The translations under genes were made by a program, and so were the position numbers. Positions 54,454 through 62,262 of a DNA stretch of 64,000 bases are shown one piece after another. Below the pieces are notes generated by a model, which saw only the letters and a list, made by a program, of their open reading frames with translations, had not been told where the DNA came from and ran no database searches. The DNA is from Neorickettsia helminthoeca str. Oregon. Its GTDB lineage: Bacteria; Pseudomonadota; Alphaproteobacteria; Rickettsiales; Anaplasmataceae. The stretch's first letter is position 1. The number at the start of each line of letters is the position of its first letter. Where the stretch lies: contig NZ_CP007481.1 in assembly GCF_000632985.1 (NCBI RefSeq), positions 806,001 through 870,000 on the forward strand. The letters are read 5' to 3'.

Positions 54454-55146
54454 GTGCATAGGGATTTTGTTGACGGGATATTCTCATCAGTATCCAAGCG
54501 GTATGACCTGACGAATGATCTAATGAGCGCAGGGATTCATAGGCGCTGGAAGCGGAACTTCGTCAAATCGATAGGATTGATTCCAAATCAGCTGGTGTTG
54601 GATATGGCTGCTGGCACTGGGGATATTACTCTACGCCTTTTGGAGACAGACAAGTCACCAGACGTTATCATGTGCGATAGGAATCCAGAGATGCTTCAAA
54701 TAGCGAAAGATCGGCTACTTGATAATGGATATCTGAGCGTGAAAATAGTACGCGCTGAAGCAGCTGAATTACCCTTTGAAGATAACACCTTCGATCACTA
54801 TGTCGTCGCGTTTGGGGTGCGTAATTTCTCTGACATACAGAAATCAATTTCTGAAGCACATAGAGTACTCAGAACAGGGGGTAAATTCTCCTGTTTGGAA
54901 TTCAGTAATGTCGACAACAGTTACATCAACATGATTTACGGATATTATTCACGTAACTTCATTCCCTGGATAGGAGAAAAAGTCACACAAAACAGGGATG
55001 CGTATGTTTACCTAGTCGAAAGTATAAAAAACTTCCCGGACGCAGAATCATTTAAACAGATTCTCAGTGATACTGGATTCACTAGAGTCAAGTATGAGAA
55101 AGCAACCTTCGGTGTAGTGGCGATTCATACTGCACTGAAAGTATAG
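54454..55146 (+). CDS. ubiE: Ubiquinone/menaquinone C-methyltransferase UbiE
   Basis: 230 residues from GTG 54454. VDGIFSSVSKRYDLTNDLMSAGIHRRWKR at the N-terminus, SAM motif I LDMAAGTGDITLRL, PFEDNTFDHYVVAFGVRNFSD, and GKFSCLEFS. C-methylates demethoxyquinone/demethylmenaquinol; in this organism likely ubiquinone. Divergent from rpsB. Confidence 0.95.
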   Translation: MHRDFVDGIFSSVSKRYDLTNDLMSAGIHRRWKRNFVKSIGLIPNQLVLDMAAGTGDITLRLLETDKSPDVIMCDRNPEMLQIAKDRLLDNGYLSVKIVRAEAAELPFEDNTFDHYVVAFGVRNFSDIQKSISEAHRVLRTGGKFSCLEFSNVDNSYINMIYGYYSRNFIPWIGEKVTQNRDAYVYLVESIKNFPDAESFKQILSDTGFTRVKYEKATFGVVAIHTALKV

Positions 55147-55283
55147 ATGGACCGGCTTGTTTCGGTGCTCTTTTTTCTTGTTGCAGGAATCGAACCAGAT
55201 TACCAAGAAGCGAAGTGATCAGATGCACTACTGTCTTAAGATAACCTAGAAGTCGCATGTGTTTCCGAGGCACAATTAGATCT

Positions 55284-55324
55284 TTATTTCTTAAAGAATT
55301 GAGCTTCTTATTTCTTGGAGAATT
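55284..55324. promoter_or_regulatory. Paired 17-base direct repeats upstream of the repeat membrane protein
   Basis: TTATTTCTTAAAGAATT (55284-55300) and TTATTTCTTGGAGAATT (55308-55324), differing at two positions and 24 bases apart, i.e. about two helical turns. Each half is partly palindromic (TTCTT..AAGAA). A TATAAT (55343-55348) follows, so the repeats could cover the promoter region. Confidence 0.4.
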
Positions 55325-55406
55325 ATCAAATTTCTTATATGCTATAATAATATTATTAATTTTATTCTGATAAAATAATCAATTATAAGATTCAAGAACC
55401 TCAAAC

Positions 55407-56732
55407 ATGCACTCCACCCAAATCAGATCCGTAGCACTGGACCAAGAACAAATTACAACCACCGAAGAAAATGTGGATTCCAGTAATGATATTCAAGTAG
55501 ATTATCCTACATTTATCGCCGCAGCTTCACCATTATTTCCCACAGAGTCAGAGCAAGCACCGCCTTCTTATGAAGATGCTATTCTTGCTTCCAATTACAC
55601 TCAGCCGATTAAAGGAGCACGTTTATACCCGAGTCTAAGTGACCTCCGAGCTACATTCGATGAACCCGTAGATGATATTGCACCTCCAGGACCAGCTAAG
55701 GAAAATAATTTACCACCACAATCCAGACTAGAAGACTCCTTGGAAGAAAGCATGGCTGTGCAATCTCGCTACGCACAGGCAGTACCAGAGGCCAATGCAC
55801 CACCTGAATCTCTACAGATAGAGCTGACATTAGATCAATCCGAGGATTCTTCGGAGAAGCAACCTATCACCCCACCACAACAAACGGAGCCTGTATCACT
55901 GCAACACCAGATAGAACCTACTGCTCCTCCAGAGCCTCACAAAACGGAGCCTGTCATTGTCAATGCACCACCTGAATCTCTACAGATAGAGCTGACATTA
56001 GATCAATCCGAGGATTCTTCGGAGAAGCAACCTATCACCCCACCACAACAAACGGAGCCTGTATCACTGCAACACCAGATAGAACCTACTGCTCCTCCAG
56101 AGCCTCACAAAACGGAGCCTGTCATTGTCAATGCACTACCTGAATCTCTACAGATAGAGCTGACATTAGATCAATCCGAGGATTCTTCGGAGAAGCAACC
56201 TATCACCCCACCACAACAAACGGAGCCTGTATCACTGCAACACCAGATAGAACCTACTGCTCCTCCAGAGCCTCACAAAACGGAGCCTGTCATTGTCAAT
56301 GCACTACAGCAGATAGAGCCTGCATCAATACAACCTAAGATAACATCTACACTGCACATAGAACAAAGGAGCCTAAAACAAGAAAAGCTCACTAAGGGGA
56401 CATTTCCAGAAAATTCCAGTAGTACAGAACTACAACCAGTAAGAAGGAACCCTGTTCTACAAATAGCTGTCGTTCTCACGGGAATTATCGGTATCTTATG
56501 TACCATCTCAAGTCTACAGAACATAGAGCTTCAACAGCACCCGGGTAGTTGCATGTCCATCTATTCTGGATTCGGAATTGCTTTTACAGTATTCTGTGCC
56601 ATCTCGATCATCACGGAAATCTCGCTTGCAATTGCAGACCGTATTGCGATACATAGCGAGAAAAAAAGTATTGACGTAGACGAGGTATACCTCGTATCAC
56701 GGGAAACTAAGTCAGCTGCATTTTTTGTATAG
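55407..56732 (+). CDS. Pro-rich repeat membrane protein with PTAP and PPxY motifs
   Basis: 441 residues. N-terminal region acidic and Pro-rich with PPSYEDAI (PPxY at 52-55). Residues ~130-297 hold three nearly identical 56-residue repeats (LQIELTLDQSEDSSEKQPIT..., QHQIEPTAPPEPHKTEP), each containing PTAP. The C-terminus has two hydrophobic segments (~351-368 and ~388-406) with a short loop, then an acidic tail. No signal peptide. PTAP (TSG101-binding) and PPxY (NEDD4-type WW-binding) are the late-domain motifs of enveloped viruses, so a protein in the host-derived vacuole membrane, exposing these motifs to host ESCRT/ubiquitin ligases, is conceivable. The bilobed hydrophobic hairpin also recalls chlamydial Inc proteins. 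Function is inferred. Confidence 0.65.
   Translation: MHSTQIRSVALDQEQITTTEENVDSSNDIQVDYPTFIAAASPLFPTESEQAPPSYEDAILASNYTQPIKGARLYPSLSDLRATFDEPVDDIAPPGPAKENNLPPQSRLEDSLEESMAVQSRYAQAVPEANAPPESLQIELTLDQSEDSSEKQPITPPQQTEPVSLQHQIEPTAPPEPHKTEPVIVNAPPESLQIELTLDQSEDSSEKQPITPPQQTEPVSLQHQIEPTAPPEPHKTEPVIVNALPESLQIELTLDQSEDSSEKQPITPPQQTEPVSLQHQIEPTAPPEPHKTEPVIVNALQQIEPASIQPKITSTLHIEQRSLKQEKLTKGTFPENSSSTELQPVRRNPVLQIAVVLTGIIGILCTISSLQNIELQQHPGSCMSIYSGFGIAFTVFCAISIITEISLAIADRIAIHSEKKSIDVDEVYLVSRETKSAAFFV
55794..56297 (+). repeat. Three 168-base tandem repeats in the Pro-rich gene
   Basis: Units at 55794-55961, 55962-56129 and 56130-56297, almost identical (for example CCACCT versus CTACCT near the start of unit 3). 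In frame, so copy number can vary without loss of the gene. Confidence 0.95.
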
Positions 56733-56749
56733 ATAATCGAAAAAATAAA

Positions 56750-56797
56750 CCTGTTTCCCGCGCTAGATTTCAGAAAAAACTTACTACGAGAAACAGG
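56750..56797. terminator. Possible hairpin after the repeat membrane protein
   Basis: CCTGTTTC (56750-56757) pairs with GAAACAGG (56790-56797) across a 32-base loop. No U-tract, so weak as a terminator. Confidence 0.25.
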
Positions 56798-57009
56798 GAA
56801 TACTTTTCACGTATTTGATAAGCATCTCTCCATTTTGGTGATAGATCACGAATTTTTTACACTAAGAACCACATTCTAGAGTGTTTTTGGGCTGGTTCAA
56901 AGGAATCTCACTCCAAATTAGAGCAGAGGAAAAACGTACCAAAACATAACAACAATATGGACCTTCTTCCTGGATTTTCGATAACCACCAACGAAGGAAC
57001 TTTAGAGTT

Positions 57010-57038
57010 TTGACAATTCCCTGAAAAGAATGGAAAAT
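57010..57038 (+). promoter_or_regulatory. Candidate sigma70 promoter for pdhC
   Basis: TTGACA (57010-57015), 17-base spacer, GAAAAT (57033-57038, a weak -10). Predicted start near 57045, leader ~26 bases. Confidence 0.3.
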
Positions 57039-57070
57039 CTCCTGTGTTCTTATCGAGACAGTGTTAGTGT

Positions 57071-58294
57071 ATGCCTATAAAAATACTCATGCCAGCTCTT
57101 TCGCCGACAATGAAAGAGGGTACTCTTTCAAAATGGCTGGTCAGTGAGGGTGAAAAAATAAAAGCAGGGCAAGTAATGGCTGAAATCGAAACTGATAAGG
57201 CCACTGTAGAATTCGAAGCTGTAGATGAAGGCACCCTAGCCAAAATATTGATCCCAGATAAAGCAACGAATATCAAAGTGAATGAGCCCATAGGTGTACT
57301 TCTGGAGGATGGTGAGAGTGAAGAAGATTTAGAGAATTTTTTATTAACAATCAATGAGACTCCTGTCGGAGAACCAATCAAATCAGTAGAGCCGGATAAA
57401 TTATCTACCATAGGAGTACAAGCATCTATGCATGCTGCAGCAAGCGGCAAAGAGAAGTCGGATAGGATATTAGCTACCCCATTAGCTAAGAAGATAGCTT
57501 CTATTAACAACATTGATCTTTCACTGATACAAACTGGAAGCGGCCCAAATGGAAGAATCGTGAAAGACGACTTAAAGGGGGTCATTAAGTCTTCGGGGGA
57601 AGTATCTAACAGTGTTGCCATAGCCACTGAGTTAGCAATCTCTCCTATGCGTCGCGTCATAGCAGAGAGGCTTGTTGAATCGAAACAGAATATTCCGCAT
57701 TTCTATCTGTCTGTGGACTGTCATCTGGGTAACCTGCTAAAGACTAGAGAGGAAATAAATGGCTATCTGGGAGAGAAAATCACCATAAACGATTTTGTCG
57801 TGAAGGCTACTGCCTTTGCTCTAGGAAAACATCCAGACATGAACGTCTCTTGGAATGGTGATGTGATTAAGCAGCATCAAGCTATTGATGTATCTGTCGC
57901 GGTCGCAATTCCAGATGGTCTGATTACACCAATTGTCCACGCTGCTGATAAACTTTCTCTTTCCAGAATTTCAACCGAAGTAAAGAAACTGGTACAAAAA
58001 GCGAAGGACAATAAATTACAACCTATTGAGTTCCAAGGAGGTTCTTTTACTATCTCCAATCTGGGTATGTATGGGATCAAGGAGTTTACAGCTATTATTA
58101 ATCCTCCACAGGCAGCGATACTTGCAGTAGGAGCCGGAAGGAAAGCCCCGGTGATCGTTGACGATGCAATAGTCGTGCGAAATATTATGACACTTACTCT
58201 CTCATGCGACCATAGAGTCATCGACGGCGCATTAGCCGCACGGTTCCTACAGACACTCAAGCAAGCTATTGAAAAACCTGCGATAATGCTTTGA
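57071..58294 (+). CDS. pdhC: Pyruvate dehydrogenase E2, dihydrolipoyl acetyltransferase
   Basis: 407 residues: one lipoyl domain ([54 protein letters not shown] carries the lipoylated Lys), a linker, a peripheral subunit-binding domain ([36 protein letters not shown]) and the catalytic domain ending with [21 protein letters not shown] (His-Asp motif). Produces acetyl-CoA with E1 and E3. Other subunits are outside the window. Confidence 0.95.
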   Translation: MPIKILMPALSPTMKEGTLSKWLVSEGEKIKAGQVMAEIETDKATVEFEAVDEGTLAKILIPDKATNIKVNEPIGVLLEDGESEEDLENFLLTINETPVGEPIKSVEPDKLSTIGVQASMHAAASGKEKSDRILATPLAKKIASINNIDLSLIQTGSGPNGRIVKDDLKGVIKSSGEVSNSVAIATELAISPMRRVIAERLVESKQNIPHFYLSVDCHLGNLLKTREEINGYLGEKITINDFVVKATAFALGKHPDMNVSWNGDVIKQHQAIDVSVAVAIPDGLITPIVHAADKLSLSRISTEVKKLVQKAKDNKLQPIEFQGGSFTISNLGMYGIKEFTAIINPPQAAILAVGAGRKAPVIVDDAIVVRNIMTLTLSCDHRVIDGALAARFLQTLKQAIEKPAIML

Positions 58295-58303
58295 AATCTG
58301 GAA

Positions 58304-59071
58304 ATGAATAAAAAAATCCCAGAGATTTGTATTATAGCTGGCTCGGATTCAATAGGTGGTGCTGGATTACAAGCAGATCTGCGGATAGCTGCTCTGCTCG
58401 ATTGTAGTGCATCGAATGTCGTTACTTGCATCACTGCACAGGACTTAAAGGGTGTACACGCAATCCACTATCTGGATGGCTCAATGGTTTCCGCACAGTT
58501 GGCTTGTGCGCTTTCCGGGAAACCTCAAGCGATAAAAATAGGAATGTTAGGTAGCTCCGAGATAATATCTGCAATATGGAATACTTTGAAGATTTCCAAG
58601 ATTCCGATAGTATTGGATCCAGTGTTGATAGCCACCTCGAAGTTTTCTTTGACAAAAGATGGTGCATTTTCGGTGTTACTTGAAAAATTAATACCACTTT
58701 CATACTTGATTACCCCGAACCTTTTTGAAGCAGAAATGATTTCTGGGGAGAAAATCTACAGCACTGACACTATGAAGGTAGCCGCCGGGAAAATATTGGC
58801 TCTAGGAGCGAGAAACGTCCTTATTAAGGGTTTCCATTGTGGGGAGGATAGCTTACTGGATTTGCTCATGACGGAAGATCAAAGATTTGTAGAGTTTCGA
58901 TATGACAAGATAAAAGTAGAAACTACTCACGGCACTGGTTGTAGACTTTCCTCAGCGATTGCGTGCTACACAGCGATTGGAAAATCACTGGAAGAATCAA
59001 TTACGCTTGCTTCCTCATTAGTAAGCAAAGAAATTCTGAGGATGTTGAGCTTATATCAATCTTCGCAGTAG
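58304..59071 (+). CDS. thiD: Hydroxymethylpyrimidine/phosphomethylpyrimidine kinase
   Basis: 255 residues: CIIAGSDSIGGAGLQADLR, VTCITAQDL, IKIGMLGSSEII, VLDPVLIATSKF, LITPNLFEAEM and GTGCRLSSAIA (anion-hole and catalytic loop; the usual Cys/Gly-rich GTGC is kept). Phosphorylates HMP in thiamine diphosphate synthesis, the cofactor of pyruvate dehydrogenase. Follows pdhC by nine bases. Confidence 0.93.
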   Translation: MNKKIPEICIIAGSDSIGGAGLQADLRIAALLDCSASNVVTCITAQDLKGVHAIHYLDGSMVSAQLACALSGKPQAIKIGMLGSSEIISAIWNTLKISKIPIVLDPVLIATSKFSLTKDGAFSVLLEKLIPLSYLITPNLFEAEMISGEKIYSTDTMKVAAGKILALGARNVLIKGFHCGEDSLLDLLMTEDQRFVEFRYDKIKVETTHGTGCRLSSAIACYTAIGKSLEESITLASSLVSKEILRMLSLYQSSQ

Positions 59072-59121
59072 TGTGCTTCTGAAGTCCCACACACATTGCT
59101 TTGCTCCTCCCGAAAATCCTC

Positions 59122-59142
59122 GGATTGATCTAATATCAATCC
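59122..59142. terminator. Hairpin between convergent thiD and ruvC
   Basis: GGATTGAT (59122-59129) and ATCAATCC (59135-59142), five-base loop, no U-tract. Possible shared transcription stop. Confidence 0.35.
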
Positions 59143-59286
59143 TATCTACTGTGGTGAGTTGACAATGCTGTTTGTTTGGGCTCTAGTGAGTCAGTAGGTT
59201 CCATCTGGTGTTTGCGCTGATACAGGCTTGTGATGGGTTCTACTATTTGCTCCTCCGGAGTATAACTTGAAGTATACATCTACCTC

Positions 59287-59787
59287 CTAAGCTCTCTGCA
59301 CTGCCGTAATATCGTAGTGAGTCACTGAGGAAGCAAGTGCAAGCGCATCGTATAAATCTGAATATTTTGAAAGGTTGAGATTCAGTCCCAACAACTTTTC
59401 CACCATATATCTGATCTGTAGCTTAGTGGCGTGACCGCTCCCAGTAATACGCTTCTTGATGGCATTAGGAGCTATTTCAAGTACAGGGAGACTCTTTAAC
59501 GCAAGGGTTAACATCAATGCACCGCGGCAATACGCGAGCTTCAAGGAAGAGCATGGATTGCTATTGACAAATATTTTCTCCAACACTGAAACATTAGGGT
59601 CAAAATTGTCAATGACCTCAGTAACGCCTTCGTGAATTTTTCTTATCCTCTTCGAAAGCTCCTCCCTAGCATTTGTAGAGATCACGCCAGAAGCAATGTA
59701 GCACATCTCAGAAGGGTTCTTATATTCCACTACAGCCCATCCTGTACGTGCCAAACCTGGGTCAATACCGAGTACTAGACTATTCAT
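59287..59787 (-). CDS. ruvC: Holliday-junction resolvase RuvC
   Basis: 166 residues from ATG 59787 (59802 also possible). LVLGIDPGLARTGWAVVEY with the first catalytic Asp, VLEKIFVNSNPCSSLKLAYCRGALMLTL, and KYSDLYDALALASSVTHY near the end. Cuts Holliday junctions with RuvAB. Confidence 0.95.
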   Translation of the reverse strand: MNSLVLGIDPGLARTGWAVVEYKNPSEMCYIASGVISTNAREELSKRIRKIHEGVTEVIDNFDPNVSVLEKIFVNSNPCSSLKLAYCRGALMLTLALKSLPVLEIAPNAIKKRITGSGHATKLQIRYMVEKLLGLNLNLSKYSDLYDALALASSVTHYDITAVQRA

Positions 59788-59844
59788 TAACTCAAACCCC
59801 ACACCTACTTAGAAAAAGTTCGAAGGATCAACACACCTACTATC

Positions 59845-59980
59845 TTACAATCACTTTCAACAAGACACTTGCTTTTCTTCATTGTCACTGAACAGATTAG
59901 TATCTTCTTCTGATCTTTTGCATAGGACTCAGTCTCTTCAATGCTACTAGAGCATAGTAAGCTGAATCCCTCCAAGAGGA
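59845..59980 (-). pseudogene. Decayed partial copy of mdh
   Basis: Intergenic sequence 59881-59930 aligns with mdh bases 60251-60300; I count 42 of 50 identical. Flanking matches (TTCAACAAG at 59857-59865 vs 60229-60237; ATAGTAAGCTGAA near 59956-59968 vs 60331-60343) extend it, but with a 2-base and a 7-base indel that break the frame. It lies downstream of mdh in the same orientation, i.e. the rest of an old tandem duplication. Confidence 0.7.
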
Positions 59981-60075
59981 GCCTTGCACAGCTCGTTCTG
60001 GTGCATCTAGTTACGTCGCAAACCCCCCAGAGAATCTAGCAGCTGATGGAAAAGATAACCTACCTTGAGAGAGTA

Positions 60076-61023
60076 TCAGAAATACTTACGTACACCTTCC
60101 ACAAGTTTCCGTGCCGCATCCAAGGAGGCTTCGAACATTCTCCTCTCTTCATTAGTGAGGTTGAGTTCAACTACTCGCTCAACACCATTAGAGCCAATTA
60201 CAACTGGTATCCCTGAAAAAATATCATCTTCAACAAGGTATCTACCCTTCATTATCACTGAACAGATCAATGTCTTCTTCTGGTCTTCTATATAGGACTC
60301 AGCCATCTCTAAAGCGGATGCTGCTGGAGTATAGTAAGCTGAACCATTTTTAAGAAGAGCAACTATTTCTGCTCCACCTGCTTTGGTACGTTCAATTATG
60401 CTGTCGACTTTCTCCTGGGAGATCAGATCCATATCTATGAGCTCCTTTAGACTCACCCCGGAAACAGTTGAATATCTAATAAGCGGAACCATAGAATCAC
60501 CGTGACTACCAAGCACCATTGACTTAACATCGCTAACTGAAACGTCCAGTTCCTGCGCTAGGAAAAGATTCATCCTACTCGAATCAAGTACACCTGCCAT
60601 TCCCACAATCTTTGCTGGACTAATGCCAGACGCCTGTTTCAACACCCATACCATCGCATCCAGGGGATTAGTAATAACAATTACAAAAGCCTCCGGAGCA
60701 AATTGTTTTATTTTTTCACCAACTTCTTTCATCACTAGAGCATTCACGTCTAGGAGCTCTTCTCGGCTCATTCCTGGTTTTCGTGGAATACCAGCAGTAA
60801 CGATAATCACGGATGAGCCTTGCAAACGCTCCATCTTAGAACTACCGGAAATTTTCATCGTACGACCAATGATAGGTAGACTCTGGGAAATGTCCAATGC
60901 CTTGCCCTTTGCCGTATCACCATTGACATCGATTAATTCGACCTCCGAAGCTAGACCTTTTAAAGCTATTAAGTGAGCTAAAGTTCCACCAATGTTACCT
61001 GCACCGATTAGACTAATTTTCAT
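60076..61023 (-). CDS. mdh: Malate dehydrogenase (LDH-like type)
   Basis: 315 residues: ISLIGAGNIGGTLAHLIAL (NAD site), ELIDVNGDTAKGKALDISQ, VTAGIPRKPGMSREELLDVN, VITNPLDAMV, VLGSHGDSMVPLIRY with the catalytic His. Arg residues RKPGMSR at the substrate loop mark malate rather than lactate specificity. TCA cycle. Confidence 0.95.
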   Translation of the reverse strand: MKISLIGAGNIGGTLAHLIALKGLASEVELIDVNGDTAKGKALDISQSLPIIGRTMKISGSSKMERLQGSSVIIVTAGIPRKPGMSREELLDVNALVMKEVGEKIKQFAPEAFVIVITNPLDAMVWVLKQASGISPAKIVGMAGVLDSSRMNLFLAQELDVSVSDVKSMVLGSHGDSMVPLIRYSTVSGVSLKELIDMDLISQEKVDSIIERTKAGGAEIVALLKNGSAYYTPAASALEMAESYIEDQKKTLICSVIMKGRYLVEDDIFSGIPVVIGSNGVERVVELNLTNEERRMFEASLDAARKLVEGVRKYF

Positions 61024-61199
61024 TTTGAACCCAAGTTCATGATCTAAACACGTAATTGTAAAATAGAAAGCTACTGATATACATACGTTCCATAACTAGA
61101 TTCACTTCAAAACAGTTAGCCTTTATTGTCTCGAAATTTACATCAGCAGAGACACTTGGTAGAGTGAACAGAGTAATCGAAAGTGTCAACTATGATCAG

Positions 61200-61649
61200 A
61201 TGTCTGAGATCGTAAAAGTAGTACTCCTACCACATGGTAAGGAGCTAGAGATTCCAAAATATGCAAGTGAAGGAAGTTCCGGTATGGACCTGCGAGCTGC
61301 CGTTCCAGCTACCGTAACACTGAAAGAAGGAGAATTTAAGCTCATCCCCACAGGCATCTGCATTGAACTACCTGAAAACATGGAAGCCCAAATAAGACCT
61401 CGCTCTGGTCTTGCAGCGAAATTTGGCATAACTGTCCTAAACAGTCCAGGAACAATTGATCAAGATTATAGAGGGGAAATAAAAGTCTGCCTGATAAATC
61501 TCTCGAAGGAGCCGTTCACAATAGTCAGGGGAGATAGAATAGCACAGATGGTCATGGCAAGGATATCGCGAGTAGCACTGAAGGAAACAAAAGAAGTCGA
61601 AGAGACAAAGAGATCGTCCGGGGGATTCGGATCCACTGGCACCAAGTAG
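61200..61649 (+). CDS. dut: dUTPase
   Basis: 149 residues from ATG 61200; the frame extends to a GTG at 61164. [15 protein letters not shown] (motif 1), [33 protein letters not shown] (2,3), GDRIAQMVM (4), [10 protein letters not shown] (5). Trimeric dUTP pyrophosphatase; works with the UDG in keeping uracil out of DNA. Confidence 0.95.
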   Translation: MSEIVKVVLLPHGKELEIPKYASEGSSGMDLRAAVPATVTLKEGEFKLIPTGICIELPENMEAQIRPRSGLAAKFGITVLNSPGTIDQDYRGEIKVCLINLSKEPFTIVRGDRIAQMVMARISRVALKETKEVEETKRSSGGFGSTGTK

Positions 61650-61731
61650 AGCACGTAGATCCGAAAAGAGACAGCCAGCGCAGAGACCTTCACATTAGAG
61701 AATTTCCGCGTCAGCAGGCGAAATAGTAGAA

Positions 61732-62037
61732 CTACCGTTCATTACATTTTTGATTGTCAACAGACTCGGTACTCGTAGAATTGATTTGCGAGGCAGGAGC
61801 ACCTATCTTAGGGGTGGCGCTTCCGGTACTGGTCTGATTGCTAGAGGACTGATTCGCAGAGGCAGTGCTAGGCTTTGTAGGGGAGGTAAGGATTGACGAG
61901 GAAGTAGCTTTTTGAAGAATCGCCCTCTTCATAGCTGCATACTGATTATTGTACTCATCATCGGAAAGTTCCCTGTCAAGCTCACCGCTATAGAATAACT
62001 CACTTATTGTGTTGCGTTTGTTTTTCTCATTAGGCAT
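61732..62037 (-). CDS. Hypothetical Ser/Thr-rich protein (101 residues)
   Basis: Not recognised. N-terminal half charged and probably helical (NKRNTISELFYSGELDRELSDDEYNNQYAAMKRAILQK), C-terminal half low complexity (Ser/Thr/Asn/Pro) with SESVDNQKCNER at the end. No signal peptide or membrane segment. Its ATG sits 6 bases from a 9-base inverted repeat (see separate entry), which may control it. Confidence 0.45.
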   Translation of the reverse strand: MPNEKNKRNTISELFYSGELDRELSDDEYNNQYAAMKRAILQKATSSSILTSPTKPSTASANQSSSNQTSTGSATPKIGAPASQINSTSTESVDNQKCNER

Positions 62038-62043
62038 TTTATT

Positions 62044-62068
62044 TTAGGTATAAAAAATCTATACCTAA
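62044..62068. promoter_or_regulatory. 9-base inverted repeat upstream of the Ser/Thr-rich gene
   Basis: TTAGGTATA (62044-62052) and TATACCTAA (62060-62068), 7-base spacer, beginning 6 bases upstream of the minus-strand ATG at 62037. The spacing covers the ribosome-binding or core-promoter region, so a repressor site or an RNA hairpin that hides the ribosome site would both fit. Confidence 0.5.
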
Positions 62069-62183
62069 CCTATCGCACATATTTCTGATAAATCAATGCA
62101 GAAATCTTATTTATATTCTATTTAAAGACTTTTCTTAAATTAGAGAATCAATACAATAATCACTTTATTGAACTATTTAAACT

Positions 62184-62208
62184 CCTTAAGAGGATCCTCT
62201 TCATAAGG
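62184..62208 (+). promoter_or_regulatory. Bulged hairpin upstream of gyrA
   Basis: CCTTA-AGAGGA (62184-62194) pairs with TCCTCT (62195-62200) and, after three unpaired bases, TAAGG (62204-62208). 55 bases upstream of the gyrA start. Role unknown. Confidence 0.3.
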
Positions 62209-62262
62209 AGATCTATAAATATCAACCAAATTGACTTATCATTCCCTTTCGGGGTGATGAAT

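Larger units (their letters stand above)
56733..57070. other. Intergenic region between the repeat membrane protein and pdhC
   Basis: 338 bases: a possible terminator hairpin near its start and a promoter candidate at 57010-57038 are listed separately. The rest shows nothing recognisable. Confidence 0.45.
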
